Of a DNA stretch of 64,000 bases, positions 1-7,721 are shown piece after piece. The notes beneath the pieces are model-generated. The model saw only the letters and a program-made list of their open reading frames with translations, was not told the DNA's origin and did not search any database. Source of the stretch: Pseudomonas grandcourensis (lineage in GTDB: Bacteria > Pseudomonadota > Gammaproteobacteria > Pseudomonadales > Pseudomonadaceae); the NCBI RefSeq assembly GCF_039909015.1, contig NZ_CP150919.1:3014501-3078500 (forward strand), read 5' to 3'. Both the position numbers and the translations under genes were made by a program. Every line of letters starts with the position of its first letter. Within the stretch, counting starts at the first letter, position 1.

Positions 1-263
1 TAGTCCAGGGCCACGTCGATCAATAGCTTGAGGTCCCATCCCCCGGTCTGGTTGGGTATGGCGAGCCGGGTGACATCCAGGTCCAGGGCCAGAGGCGGGT
101 AGTGCTCCAGGATACTGGCTTGAAGCATTTGTCCGGCGACCTGGCGCAATGTCGGTCGGCTGGCGAATCGAAGGGCGACTGCTTGAGCGGGAGCGTCGCT
201 GGTAGCGGGGCGTGTGGGTTGCCCCTGAGTCTCGTCTGGCGGGACGGCGGATTGATTCTGCAT
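1..263 (-). CDS. N-terminus of an unknown, probably large protein (truncated by window edge)
   Basis: An uninterrupted frame reads from ATG at 263 to the left edge, giving 87 codons with no stop. The protein starts MQNQSAVPPDE, and its residues 30-88 contain RPTLRQVAGQMLQASILEHY followed by PPLALDLDVTRLAIP. From memory, this kind of N-terminal block opens very large Pseudomonas proteins annotated as dermonecrotic-toxin-domain or NEL-type effectors, but the diagnostic domains would lie outside the window. No signal peptide or membrane segment is visible. No convincing Shine-Dalgarno precedes the ATG. It is co-directional with the GntR regulator upstream and 141 bases from it, so it is probably a separate unit. 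Confidence 0.55.
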   Translation of the reverse strand, partial: MQNQSAVPPDETQGQPTRPATSDAPAQAVALRFASRPTLRQVAGQMLQASILEHYPPLALDLDVTRLAIPNQTGGWDLKLLIDVALD

Positions 264-404
264 ATCGGATACCGTTCTGTAGCGAAAGAAGTGTGGTTTC
301 GCTGCCAGAATGGCGAGTTTATCGCAGGCGAGTGCGGTATCCGGCTACCACCGGAGTACTCGAAAAGTGTGCGGATCGTGCCTGGTGATCGGCCGATATA
401 TCGC

Positions 405-1163
405 TCAGGGCAGCTCGGAACCGAGTACGACATTCAGCGCGCTGCGGGCATCGTCCAGTTGCACCAGCGTCGCATGCCGCGCACCGAGGGCGTCGCGGTT
501 TTCTATGGCGGTCAGGATTGCCTTGTGCCGGGGCAGCGCCAGTTCATGCAGGTTCGGCCGCTGGTTGGAATGTTTCAGGGCTTCGGCGATGGCCACAGAA
601 AGCATGTTGCACAGGTTGGCCAGCAAGTCGTTGTGCGTGGCATCGGCGATGCGACTGTGGAAGTCCAGGTCCGGCTGCAACAACGCTTCCGGCGTCGGCG
701 CGGCTTCCATGCGCTGGTAGGCCTCACCGATGGAGGCAATGTCCGCTTCCGTGGCGAATTGCGCGGCGAGGGCGGCAGCGGCCGGTTCGATGATGCTGCG
801 CACGCTGGTCAGTAGGTCGAAAAACTGATTCTGCGGACTGCTTTGCATCAACCAGTGCAGCACGTCCGGATCAAGCATGTGCCAGTCCTTGCGCGGCTTG
901 ACCACGGTGCCGACCCGCGGGCGGGAATACACCAGGCCCTTGGCGACCAGCACCCGGGTGGCTTCACGCAGCACCGGCCGGCTGACCGCATACTCTTCGC
1001 ACAACAGCGCTTCGGCGGGCAGTTTGTCGTCCGGCAGGAAACGTCCCGAGACGATCTGCATGCCCAGTTCCTGGACGATGCGCGAGTGCATGCTTTTGCG
1101 GTCGGAGGGTTTGCGGTAATCCATGGGAAACGGCGCGGTCCTGTGCGAATAGGTGTCGCGCAT
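405..1163 (-). CDS. FadR-subfamily GntR transcriptional regulator of aldonate catabolism
   Basis: This is a cytoplasmic repressor-type regulator of about 240-252 residues. The N-terminal winged helix covers roughly residues 25-90, with the GntR signature LPAEALLCEEYAVSRPVLRE. The all-helical FCD ligand domain follows, roughly residues 105-230, with candidate metal-binding residues in DLDFHSRIADATHN. Two starts are possible: ATG at 1163, or ATG at 1124 (MDYRKPSDRK), which fits the usual family length better. Neither has a strong ribosome site. It lies downstream of the sugar-acid dehydratase on the same strand, separated by a 29-base inverted repeat. Control of the neighbouring pathway, with a sugar-acid intermediate as ligand, is inferred from position. 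Confidence 0.88.
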   Translation of the reverse strand: MRDTYSHRTAPFPMDYRKPSDRKSMHSRIVQELGMQIVSGRFLPDDKLPAEALLCEEYAVSRPVLREATRVLVAKGLVYSRPRVGTVVKPRKDWHMLDPDVLHWLMQSSPQNQFFDLLTSVRSIIEPAAAALAAQFATEADIASIGEAYQRMEAAPTPEALLQPDLDFHSRIADATHNDLLANLCNMLSVAIAEALKHSNQRPNLHELALPRHKAILTAIENRDALGARHATLVQLDDARSALNVVLGSELP

Positions 1164-1199
1164 GATAGCAGGCGCGGACGGTGGGCGATCCAGCCCTTG

Positions 1200-1300
1200 A
1201 AAAGATCGCAGCCTTCGGCAGCTCCTACAGAGATCCGATTCACCACAATGAATGTGTCTGACCTGAATCCCGTAGGAGCTGCCGAAGGCTGCGATCTTTT
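1200..1300. repeat. Perfect 29-base inverted repeat (REP-like pair)
   Basis: Arms at 1200-1228 and 1272-1300 are exact reverse complements built around GTAGGAGCTGCCGAAGGCTG. The loop is 43 bases. This is a Pseudomonas intergenic repeat family distinct from the two others in this window. The element sits just after the dehydratase stop and could terminate or stabilise that transcript before the regulator gene. Confidence 0.9.
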
Positions 1301-1304
1301 GCTT

Positions 1305-3041
1305 TTAGTGGGAGTGACGCGGCACTTCAGCCCCGCGGCAACCGACCAGGAAGTCGAAGTCACAACCCTGGTCCGCTTGCAGCACATGCTCGATGTACAG
1401 CTGGCGATACCCACCGACGATCAGGTTCTGCGGCGGTTGCAGGTCAGCCATGCGCGCGGCCAGGTCGGCGTCCGGAATATCCAGGTGCAAGCGGCCGCTG
1501 GCGCAATCAAGTTCGATCCAGTCGCCTTCTTTCACTGCGGCCAGCGGTCCGCCGGCAGCGGCTTCCGGGGCGACGTGCAGCACAACAGTGCCATACGCCG
1601 TGCCGCTCATGCGCGCATCGGAAATACGCACCATGTCGGTCACGCCCTGGGCCAGCAGCTTGGCCGGCAGGCCCATGTTGCCCACTTCGGCCATGCCCGG
1701 ATAACCCTTCGGCCCGCAGTTCTTCATCACCAGGATCGAGTTGGCATCCACGTCCAGTTCCGGATCGTTGATCCGTGCCTTGTACATGTCGAAGTTCTCG
1801 AACACCACTGCGCGGCCTCGATGCTGCATCAGTTCGGGCGTGGCGGCGGACGGCTTGAGCACGGCGCCCAGCGGGGCCAGGTTGCCGCGCAACACACAGA
1901 TGCCGCCATCGGCGCGGATCGGGTTGTCGAGGGTGCGGATCACTTCGTCCTCGCCATAGATCGGCGCGTCCCTGGTGTTCTCGCCGATGGACTTGCCGTT
2001 GACGGTCAAGGCATTCGGGTTCGGGATCAGGTTGGCTTCGCCAAGGCGACGCAGCACGGCCGGCAAGCCACCGGCGTAATAGAACTCTTCCATCAGGAAG
2101 CGCCCGGACGGTTGCAGGTCGACGATGGTCGGCATGCCGCGACCGATGCGGGTCCAGTCATCCAGGTCCAACTCGACGCCAATGCGCCCGGCGATGGCCT
2201 TCAGGTGGATCACCGCATTGGTCGAACCGCCGATGGCTGCGTTGACGCGAATGGCGTTTTCGAAGGCTTCCCTGGTGAGGATCTTCGACAGTTTCAAGTC
2301 TTCGCGCACCATTTCCACGGCACGCATGCCGGACATGTGCGCCAACACATAACGGCGCGCATCCACGGCCGGGATCGCCGCGTTGTGGGGCAGGGAAGTG
2401 CCCAGTGCTTCGGCCATGCAGGCCATGGTCGAGGCGGTGCCCATGGTGTTGCAGGTGCCGGCCGAGCGGGACATGCCGCCCTCGGCCGCGAGGAAATCGT
2501 CGATGCTGATGGTGCCGGCCTTGACCTGTTCACTGAGCTGCCAGACCACGGTGCCGGAGCCGATGTCCTTACCCTTGTGCTTGCCGTTGAGCATCGGCCC
2601 GCCGGTGACGACGATGGCCGGTACGTCACAACTGGCGGCGCCCATCAGCAAGGCCGGGGTGGTTTTGTCGCAACCGGTCAGCAGCACCACGCCATCGATC
2701 GGGTTACCGCGAATGGCTTCTTCGACATCCATGCTCGCCAGGTTGCGGGTGAGCATGGCGGTAGGGCGCAGGTTCGATTCGCCGTTGGAGAACACCGGAA
2801 ATTCCACCGGAAAGCCCCCGGCCTCGATCACCCCGCGTTTGACGTGCTCGGCAATCTGGCGGAAATGCGCGTTGCACGGGGTCAGTTCCGACCAGGTGTT
2901 GCAGATGCCGATGATCGGCTTGCCATGGAACTGGTGGTCGGCGATGCCCTGATTCTTCATCCAGCTGCGGTACATGAAGCCGTTCTTGTCGGCTGTGCCA
3001 AACCATTGGGCGGAGCGCAGGGTGGGTTTCTTATCAGACAT
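1305..3041 (-). CDS. IlvD/Edd-family sugar-acid dehydratase (L-arabinonate dehydratase type)
   Basis: A 578-residue [Fe-S] dehydratase that should convert L-arabinonate, or D-xylonate or a related pentonate, to the 2-keto-3-deoxy acid. Conserved cysteines of the family are visible in GICNTWSELTPCN (near residue 46), LTGCDKTTPALLMG (near 122) and AGTCNTMGTASTM (near 195). The C-terminal swivel domain carries ISDARMSGTAYG. Length and motifs match pentonate dehydratases better than DHAD (IlvD) or 6-phosphogluconate dehydratase. It is transcribed divergently from the MFS importer, and the shared spacer holds two palindromic operator candidates. The exact substrate cannot be told from sequence alone. 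Confidence 0.9.
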   Translation of the reverse strand: MSDKKPTLRSAQWFGTADKNGFMYRSWMKNQGIADHQFHGKPIIGICNTWSELTPCNAHFRQIAEHVKRGVIEAGGFPVEFPVFSNGESNLRPTAMLTRNLASMDVEEAIRGNPIDGVVLLTGCDKTTPALLMGAASCDVPAIVVTGGPMLNGKHKGKDIGSGTVVWQLSEQVKAGTISIDDFLAAEGGMSRSAGTCNTMGTASTMACMAEALGTSLPHNAAIPAVDARRYVLAHMSGMRAVEMVREDLKLSKILTREAFENAIRVNAAIGGSTNAVIHLKAIAGRIGVELDLDDWTRIGRGMPTIVDLQPSGRFLMEEFYYAGGLPAVLRRLGEANLIPNPNALTVNGKSIGENTRDAPIYGEDEVIRTLDNPIRADGGICVLRGNLAPLGAVLKPSAATPELMQHRGRAVVFENFDMYKARINDPELDVDANSILVMKNCGPKGYPGMAEVGNMGLPAKLLAQGVTDMVRISDARMSGTAYGTVVLHVAPEAAAGGPLAAVKEGDWIELDCASGRLHLDIPDADLAARMADLQPPQNLIVGGYRQLYIEHVLQADQGCDFDFLVGCRGAEVPRHSH

Positions 3042-3054
3042 GATCGGTTCTCTT

Positions 3055-3067
3055 ATTGTATGACTAT
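3055..3067. promoter_or_regulatory. Candidate GntR operator, copy 1
   Basis: ATTGTATGACTAT, 14 bases upstream of the dehydratase start. It matches 11 of 13 positions with the perfect palindrome at 3130-3142, and the similarity continues as TATATTGT versus TATATAGT. The site lies in the A/T-rich divergent spacer. That it binds the GntR regulator is inferred. Confidence 0.5.
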
Positions 3068-3129
3068 ATTGTTCGAGCTGAGGCGTAACATAAGCTCAAA
3101 TTCCGCGCTTTGGAAGTATTGTTGAGTAA

Positions 3130-3142
3130 ATAGTATTACTAT
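3130..3142. promoter_or_regulatory. Candidate GntR operator, copy 2
   Basis: ATAGTATTACTAT is a perfect 6-1-6 palindrome about 94 bases upstream of the MFS gene start. It shares its core with 3055-3067. A short, A/T-rich, odd-spaced dyad is typical of FadR-type operators. The 75-base spacing between copies would let one regulator control both divergent units. Confidence 0.5.
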
Positions 3143-3235
3143 ATAGTCCGCTCAAACGGAGGGATGGCCCTGGTGAATTTTTCGCGAGAGGCGTCCCCCG
3201 AGGTTCCATAAAAACAACAATCGGAGACCGATCTC

Positions 3236-4543
3236 ATGAGCCAGGAACTGCGGCTTATCCGTCGCATCACGCTGAAACTGATTCCCTTCCTGATCCTGCT
3301 GTACCTGATCGCCTATGTGGACCGCTCCGCGGTGGGCTTCGCCAAATTGCACATGGGCGCCGACATCGGCCTGGGCGATGCCGCCTACGGTCTTGGCGCC
3401 GGGCTGTTCTTCATCGGCTACTTCCTGCTGGAAATCCCCAGCAACCTGATGCTCGACCGCTTCGGCGCACGGCGCTGGTTCGCGCGGATCATGGTTACCT
3501 GGGGCGCCATCACTATCGGCATGGCCTTCGTCCAGGGGCCGAGCAGCTTCTATGTGATGCGCTTTCTGCTCGGCGCCGCCGAGGCCGGGTTCTTCCCGGG
3601 CGTTCTGTACTACATCACCCAGTGGTTCCCGGTGCGCCATCGCGGCAAGATCCTCGGGTTGTTCATCCTGTCGCAACCCATTGCGATGATGATCACCGGC
3701 CCGGTGTCCGGTGGCTTGCTGGGCATGGACGGTGTGTTGGGGCTGCACGGCTGGCAGTGGCTGTTCATCGTCATTGGCTGCCCGGCGATCCTGCTGACCT
3801 GGCCGGTGCTGCGCTACCTGCCGGACGGCCCGCAGCAAGTGAAGTGGATGGACCAAGCGGAAAAGGACTGGCTGAACAGCGAGCTGAAAAAGGATCTGGA
3901 TGCCTACGGCCAGACCCGTCACGGCAACCCGTTGCACGCCCTCAAGGACAAGCGCGTCCTGCTGCTGGCGCTGTTCTACCTGCCGGTGACCCTGAGCATC
4001 TATGGCCTGGGTCTGTGGCTGCCGACCCTGATCAAGCAGTTCGGCGGCAGCGACCTGGTGACCGGTTTTGTTTCGGCGGTGCCGTACATCTTCGGAATCG
4101 TCGGCCTGCTGATCATTCCGCGCAGTTCCGACCGCTTGAACGACCGCTATGGCCATCTCGCCGTGCTTTACGTACTGGGTGCGATTGGCCTGTTCCTCAG
4201 CGCCTGGCTGTCGGTGCCGATGCTGCAACTGGCGGCGCTGTGCCTGGTGGCGTTCGCACTGTTCTCCTGCACGGCGGTGTTCTGGACCTTGCCGGGCCGC
4301 TTCTTCGCCGGCGCCAGTGCGGCGGCGGGGATCGCCTTGATCAACTCGGTGGGCAACCTCGGCGGCTACCTCGGTCCATTCGTGATCGGCGCGTTGAAGG
4401 AATACACCGGCAACCTGGCTTCGGGCCTGTACTTCCTGTCGGGGGTGATGGTGTTCGGGTTGATTCTGACTGGCGTTGTCTATCGCCTGCTGGAACGCAA
4501 GCACGTCCTGCCAGCCGATCAATTTGCAGCAAGTGCACGCTAA
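3236..4543 (+). CDS. MFS transporter, anion:cation symporter (ACS) family, aldonate importer
   Basis: A 435-residue inner-membrane permease with about 12 hydrophobic segments and a longer hydrophilic loop in the middle (near residues 195-240). The ACS signature region is visible: AYVDRSAVGFAK after the first helix, GARRWFARIMVTWG in loop 2-3, and MRFLLGAAEAGFFPG in helix 4. Relatives carry galactonate, tartrate, phthalate and other organic acids. The position, divergent from the dehydratase and upstream of araD1 and the dehydrogenase, indicates uptake of the pentonate substrate. GGAG lies nine bases before the ATG. Confidence 0.88.
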   Translation: MSQELRLIRRITLKLIPFLILLYLIAYVDRSAVGFAKLHMGADIGLGDAAYGLGAGLFFIGYFLLEIPSNLMLDRFGARRWFARIMVTWGAITIGMAFVQGPSSFYVMRFLLGAAEAGFFPGVLYYITQWFPVRHRGKILGLFILSQPIAMMITGPVSGGLLGMDGVLGLHGWQWLFIVIGCPAILLTWPVLRYLPDGPQQVKWMDQAEKDWLNSELKKDLDAYGQTRHGNPLHALKDKRVLLLALFYLPVTLSIYGLGLWLPTLIKQFGGSDLVTGFVSAVPYIFGIVGLLIIPRSSDRLNDRYGHLAVLYVLGAIGLFLSAWLSVPMLQLAALCLVAFALFSCTAVFWTLPGRFFAGASAAAGIALINSVGNLGGYLGPFVIGALKEYTGNLASGLYFLSGVMVFGLILTGVVYRLLERKHVLPADQFAASAR

Positions 4544-4548
4544 TCCAA

Positions 4549-4638
4549 TGTAGGAGTGAGCCTGCTCGCGATAGCGTCGGCACATCCAATGTTGTCGGCG
4601 ACTGATACATCGCTATCGCGAGCAGGCTCACTCCTACA
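4549..4638. repeat. REP inverted pair, GTAGGAGTGAGCCTGCTCGC family
   Basis: Exact 28-base arms at 4549-4576 and 4611-4638, placed between the MFS stop and the araD1-like start. It could form a long hairpin in the mRNA and lower downstream expression or protect the upstream message. Confidence 0.9.
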
Positions 4639-4676
4639 GAGATCCGCGGTGTTTTTGAAGGAATAGGAGAAAATTC

Positions 4677-5669
4677 ATGCGTTTGGTTCAGTTCGAATTG
4701 AGTAACGGCGAACGCCGTGTCGGCGTGGTCGAGGCAGGCCTGGTCCGTGAAGTGCAGGACGCGCGTACCGTGCGTGACCTGGCATTGGCGGCGATCGAGG
4801 CGGGCGCAAGCCTTGAGCAACAGGTGCAAAGCCTGGGGCTGGGCATCAGCCATGACTATGCCGAACTGCTGACGCAGCGGCGCATCCTGCCGCCCCTGGA
4901 CCATGCGGACCCGGCGCACCTGCTGGTCAGCGGCACGGGCCTGACCCATCTGGGCAGCGCCTCGGCCCGGGACAAGATGCACCAGCAAAGTGGCGACGAA
5001 ACCGCGATGACCGACACCATGCGCATCTTCAAGTGGGGCGTGGAGGGCGGTAAGCCGGCGGCGGATGAAGCCGGTGTGCAACCGGAATGGTTCTATAAAG
5101 GCGATGGCAGCATCGTCGTCAGGCCCGGCCAGCCGTTTCCCCTGCCACCGTTTGCCGAAGATGCCGGTGAAGAGCCGGAGATCGCCGGCCTGTATGTGAT
5201 CGGTCACGACGCCAAGCCGTATCGCCTGGGTTTTGCCGTGGGCAACGAGTTCTCCGACCACGTCATGGAGCGCAAGAACTACCTGTATCTGGCCCACTCG
5301 AAACTGCGCAGCTGCAGCTATGGCCCAGAGCTTCGGGTCGGCGAACTGCCGCAGCATCTGGCGGGCACCAGCCGCATCCTGCGCGACGGCGAAGTGCTGT
5401 GGCAGAACGAGTTTCTCAGTGGCGAGGCGAACATGTGCCACAGCCTCGCCAACCTCGAATTCCATCATTTCAAGTACAGCCAGTTCCTGCGCCCGGGGGA
5501 TGTGCACATTCACTTCTTCGGCACCGCGACCCTGTCCTTTGGCGACGGCATTCGCACGCAACCGGGTGACGTGTTCGAGATCACCCAGGCCGAATTCGGC
5601 GCGCCATTGATCAACGGCATCGCACCGGTCGCAGCGACTTTCGCGCCCGGCACCGTCGGCACACTTTGA
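4677..5669 (+). CDS. AraD1/GguC-type 2-keto-3-deoxy-L-arabonate dehydratase (FAH fold)
   Basis: A 330-residue cytoplasmic protein of the fumarylacetoacetate-hydrolase superfamily. Family features include LLVSGTGLTHLGSASARDKM (near residues 80-100), the metal-binding EFSDHVMERKNYLYLAHSKL stretch (near 190-210) and GDVHIHFFGTATLSFGDG near the C-terminus. Such proteins dehydrate 2-keto-3-deoxypentonate to 2,5-dioxovalerate. It fits between the pentonate dehydratase and the dioxovalerate dehydrogenase encoded either side. AGGAG precedes the start with good spacing. The dehydrogenase starts 10 bases after its stop, so the two are co-transcribed. Confidence 0.88.
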   Translation: MRLVQFELSNGERRVGVVEAGLVREVQDARTVRDLALAAIEAGASLEQQVQSLGLGISHDYAELLTQRRILPPLDHADPAHLLVSGTGLTHLGSASARDKMHQQSGDETAMTDTMRIFKWGVEGGKPAADEAGVQPEWFYKGDGSIVVRPGQPFPLPPFAEDAGEEPEIAGLYVIGHDAKPYRLGFAVGNEFSDHVMERKNYLYLAHSKLRSCSYGPELRVGELPQHLAGTSRILRDGEVLWQNEFLSGEANMCHSLANLEFHHFKYSQFLRPGDVHIHFFGTATLSFGDGIRTQPGDVFEITQAEFGAPLINGIAPVAATFAPGTVGTL

Positions 5670-5679
5670 GGACTTTCCC

Positions 5680-7260
5680 ATGACCCGGATTCTTGGACAC
5701 AACTACATCGGCGGCCAACGCAGCGCCGCCGGCAGCGTCAAATTGCAGAGTGTCGATGCCACCACCGGTGAGGCATTGCCTGACGTTTTTTATCAGGCGA
5801 CCCCGCAGGAAGTCGATGCGGCGGCCAACGCGGCGGCGGTCGCGTATCCGGCTTATCGCAGCCTGAGCGCGGAGCGGCGGGCGCAGTTTCTCGAGGCCAT
5901 CGCCGATGAACTGGATGCCCTCGGTGATGATTTTGTCGCTGTGGTCTGTCGCGAAACGGCGCTACCCGCAGGCCGAATCCAAGGCGAGCGTGGACGTACC
6001 AGCGGGCAGATGCGCCTGTTTGCCAAAGTCCTGCGTCGCGGTGATTTCTACGGCGCACGGATCGACCGGGCATTGCCGGAGCGTCAACCGTTGCCGCGTC
6101 CGGACCTGCGTCAATACCGTATCGGCCTGGGACCTGTGGCCGTGTTCGGTGCCAGCAACTTTCCGCTGGCGTTCTCCACCGCCGGCGGCGATACCGCCTC
6201 GGCGCTGGCCGCCGGGTGCCCGGTGGTGTTCAAGGCCCATAGCGGTCACATGGCCACGGCTGAATGGGTGGCGGATGCAATCATCCGTGCCGCCGAGAAA
6301 ACCGGGATGCCGGCGGGCGTGTTCAACATGATCTACGGTGGTGGCGTCGGCGAGGTGCTGGTCAAGCATCCGGCGATTCAGGCCGTGGGCTTCACCGGTT
6401 CGCTCAAGGGCGGTCGGGCCTTGTGCGACATGGCCGCGGCCCGTGCGCAACCGATTCCGGTGTTCGCCGAGATGTCCAGCATCAACCCGGTGATCGTGTT
6501 GCCCCAGGCGTTGCAGGCGCGGGCCGAGACCGTCGCCCGGGACCTCACGGCATCGGTGGTTCAGGGCTGCGGTCAGTTCTGCACCAATCCCGGTCTGGTG
6601 ATCGGCATCCGTTCTGCGTCATTCAGTGCCTTTGTGCAGCAAGTGGCCGGGTTGATGGGGGACCAGCCGGCGCAAACCATGCTCAATGCCGGAACCCTGA
6701 GCAGCTATGGCCAGGGCTTGCAAAAGCTGCTCGCGCATCAGGGGATCGAGCACCTGGCCGGCAATCCGCAGCAGGGCAATCAGGCACAACCGCAGCTGTT
6801 CAAGGCCGATGTCAGCCTGCTGCTCGATGGCGATGAAGTGCTGCAAGAGGAAGTGTTCGGCCCGACCACAGTGGTGGTTGAAGTGGCCGACCATGGGCAA
6901 CTGATGGCGGCCTTGAACGGCCTGCACGGCCAATTGACCGCCACCGTCATTGGCGAGCCGGAAGACTTCGAGCAGTTCGCCGGGTTGACGGCGTTGCTGG
7001 AACAGAAGGTCGGACGCATCCTGCTCAATGGCTATCCGACGGGCGTGGAAGTCTGCGATTCGATGGTCCACGGCGGGCCTTACCCGGCAACGTCCGATGC
7101 GCGCGGTACATCGGTGGGCACACTGGCCATCGATCGTTTCCTGCGCCCGGTGTGCTTTCAGAACTACCCGGACAGCCTGCTGCCGGATGCGCTGAAGAAC
7201 GGCAATCCGCTGCGTATCCAGCGACTGGTGGATGGGCAATCGTCCCGCGAGGCGCTCTAG
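5680..7260 (+). CDS. 2,5-dioxovalerate (alpha-ketoglutarate semialdehyde) dehydrogenase
   Basis: A 526-residue NADP-type aldehyde dehydrogenase. The nucleotide-binding part includes GLGPVAVFGASNFPLAFS and FKAHSGH. The catalytic glutamate is in VFAEMSSINPV and the catalytic cysteine in GCGQFCTNPG. Length and these motifs match the dioxovalerate dehydrogenase branch, which is longer than betaine-aldehyde types. It would complete the route by oxidising 2,5-dioxovalerate to 2-oxoglutarate, feeding the TCA cycle. GAGGA is eight bases before the ATG. The gene ends just before a REP pair, probably the end of the operon. Confidence 0.92.
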   Translation: MTRILGHNYIGGQRSAAGSVKLQSVDATTGEALPDVFYQATPQEVDAAANAAAVAYPAYRSLSAERRAQFLEAIADELDALGDDFVAVVCRETALPAGRIQGERGRTSGQMRLFAKVLRRGDFYGARIDRALPERQPLPRPDLRQYRIGLGPVAVFGASNFPLAFSTAGGDTASALAAGCPVVFKAHSGHMATAEWVADAIIRAAEKTGMPAGVFNMIYGGGVGEVLVKHPAIQAVGFTGSLKGGRALCDMAAARAQPIPVFAEMSSINPVIVLPQALQARAETVARDLTASVVQGCGQFCTNPGLVIGIRSASFSAFVQQVAGLMGDQPAQTMLNAGTLSSYGQGLQKLLAHQGIEHLAGNPQQGNQAQPQLFKADVSLLLDGDEVLQEEVFGPTTVVVEVADHGQLMAALNGLHGQLTATVIGEPEDFEQFAGLTALLEQKVGRILLNGYPTGVEVCDSMVHGGPYPATSDARGTSVGTLAIDRFLRPVCFQNYPDSLLPDALKNGNPLRIQRLVDGQSSREAL

Positions 7261-7277
7261 CGGCTGACCACAATCCT

Positions 7278-7367
7278 TGTGGGAGCGAGCCTGCTCGCGA
7301 TAGCGGACGACCCGTCAACATCTACATCGACTGGAATACCGCTATCGCGAGCAGGCTCGCTCCTACA
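7278..7367. repeat. REP inverted pair, GGAGCGAGCCTGCTCGCGATAG family
   Basis: Arms at 7278-7306 and 7339-7367 are reverse complements over 29 bases with one mismatch, in the gap after the dioxovalerate dehydrogenase. It is the same family as the pairs near 4.6, 23.1, 45.5, 48.4 and 55.6 kb. Confidence 0.9.
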
Positions 7368-7424
7368 TTGGATCGGGACACAATGAGCTATCATTGCGTC
7401 TTTCTCATTCAAAGACTGATAGCC

Positions 7425-7721
7425 ATGACTGCCCCAACCGACACCTTGCTCAATGCCCTCGAACACTGCGGAATGGTGGAGATCGACGGGCTGCATGCCT
7501 TCGAATTCGCCCTCGACGAGTTCGATAACCTGCACATTGAATGCATGGATGGCCGTGCGGCCAAACACTGGGAGTTCACCCCGGCGCAGATCCAGGCCGC
7601 GACCTTCGACACCACGCTGCAAAGCTGGTTGATCACCGGTGACTCGGGTGAACACCGCTTGGTGTGCGTGGGCGATGTCGTCAGCGGTGACAACGAAGAT
7701 GACGACCAGGACGATGCGTAA
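7425..7721 (+). CDS. Small acidic conserved protein (DUF5629-like)
   Basis: A 98-residue cytoplasmic protein beginning MTAPTDTLLNALEHCGMVEI. It is strongly acidic and ends in a DNEDDDQDDA tail. No enzyme motif, signal peptide or membrane segment is visible. From memory it resembles a short conserved Pseudomonas family called DUF5629, whose function is unknown to me. The frame is open further upstream but runs into the REP pair, so the ATG at 7425 is chosen. Its last eight bases overlap the start of the lactonase gene, which suggests coupled translation. Confidence 0.7.
   Translation: MTAPTDTLLNALEHCGMVEIDGLHAFEFALDEFDNLHIECMDGRAAKHWEFTPAQIQAATFDTTLQSWLITGDSGEHRLVCVGDVVSGDNEDDDQDDA

Noticed and set aside
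843..3125. Plus-strand open frame of 760 codons over the dehydratase and regulator
   Set aside because: It is antisense to two well-supported genes and crosses the 29-base inverted repeat. Composition is that of a shadow frame.
3152..4585. Minus-strand frame of 477 codons over the MFS transporter gene
   Set aside because: It is His/Gln-rich with no motif and lies opposite a clear 12-helix transporter.
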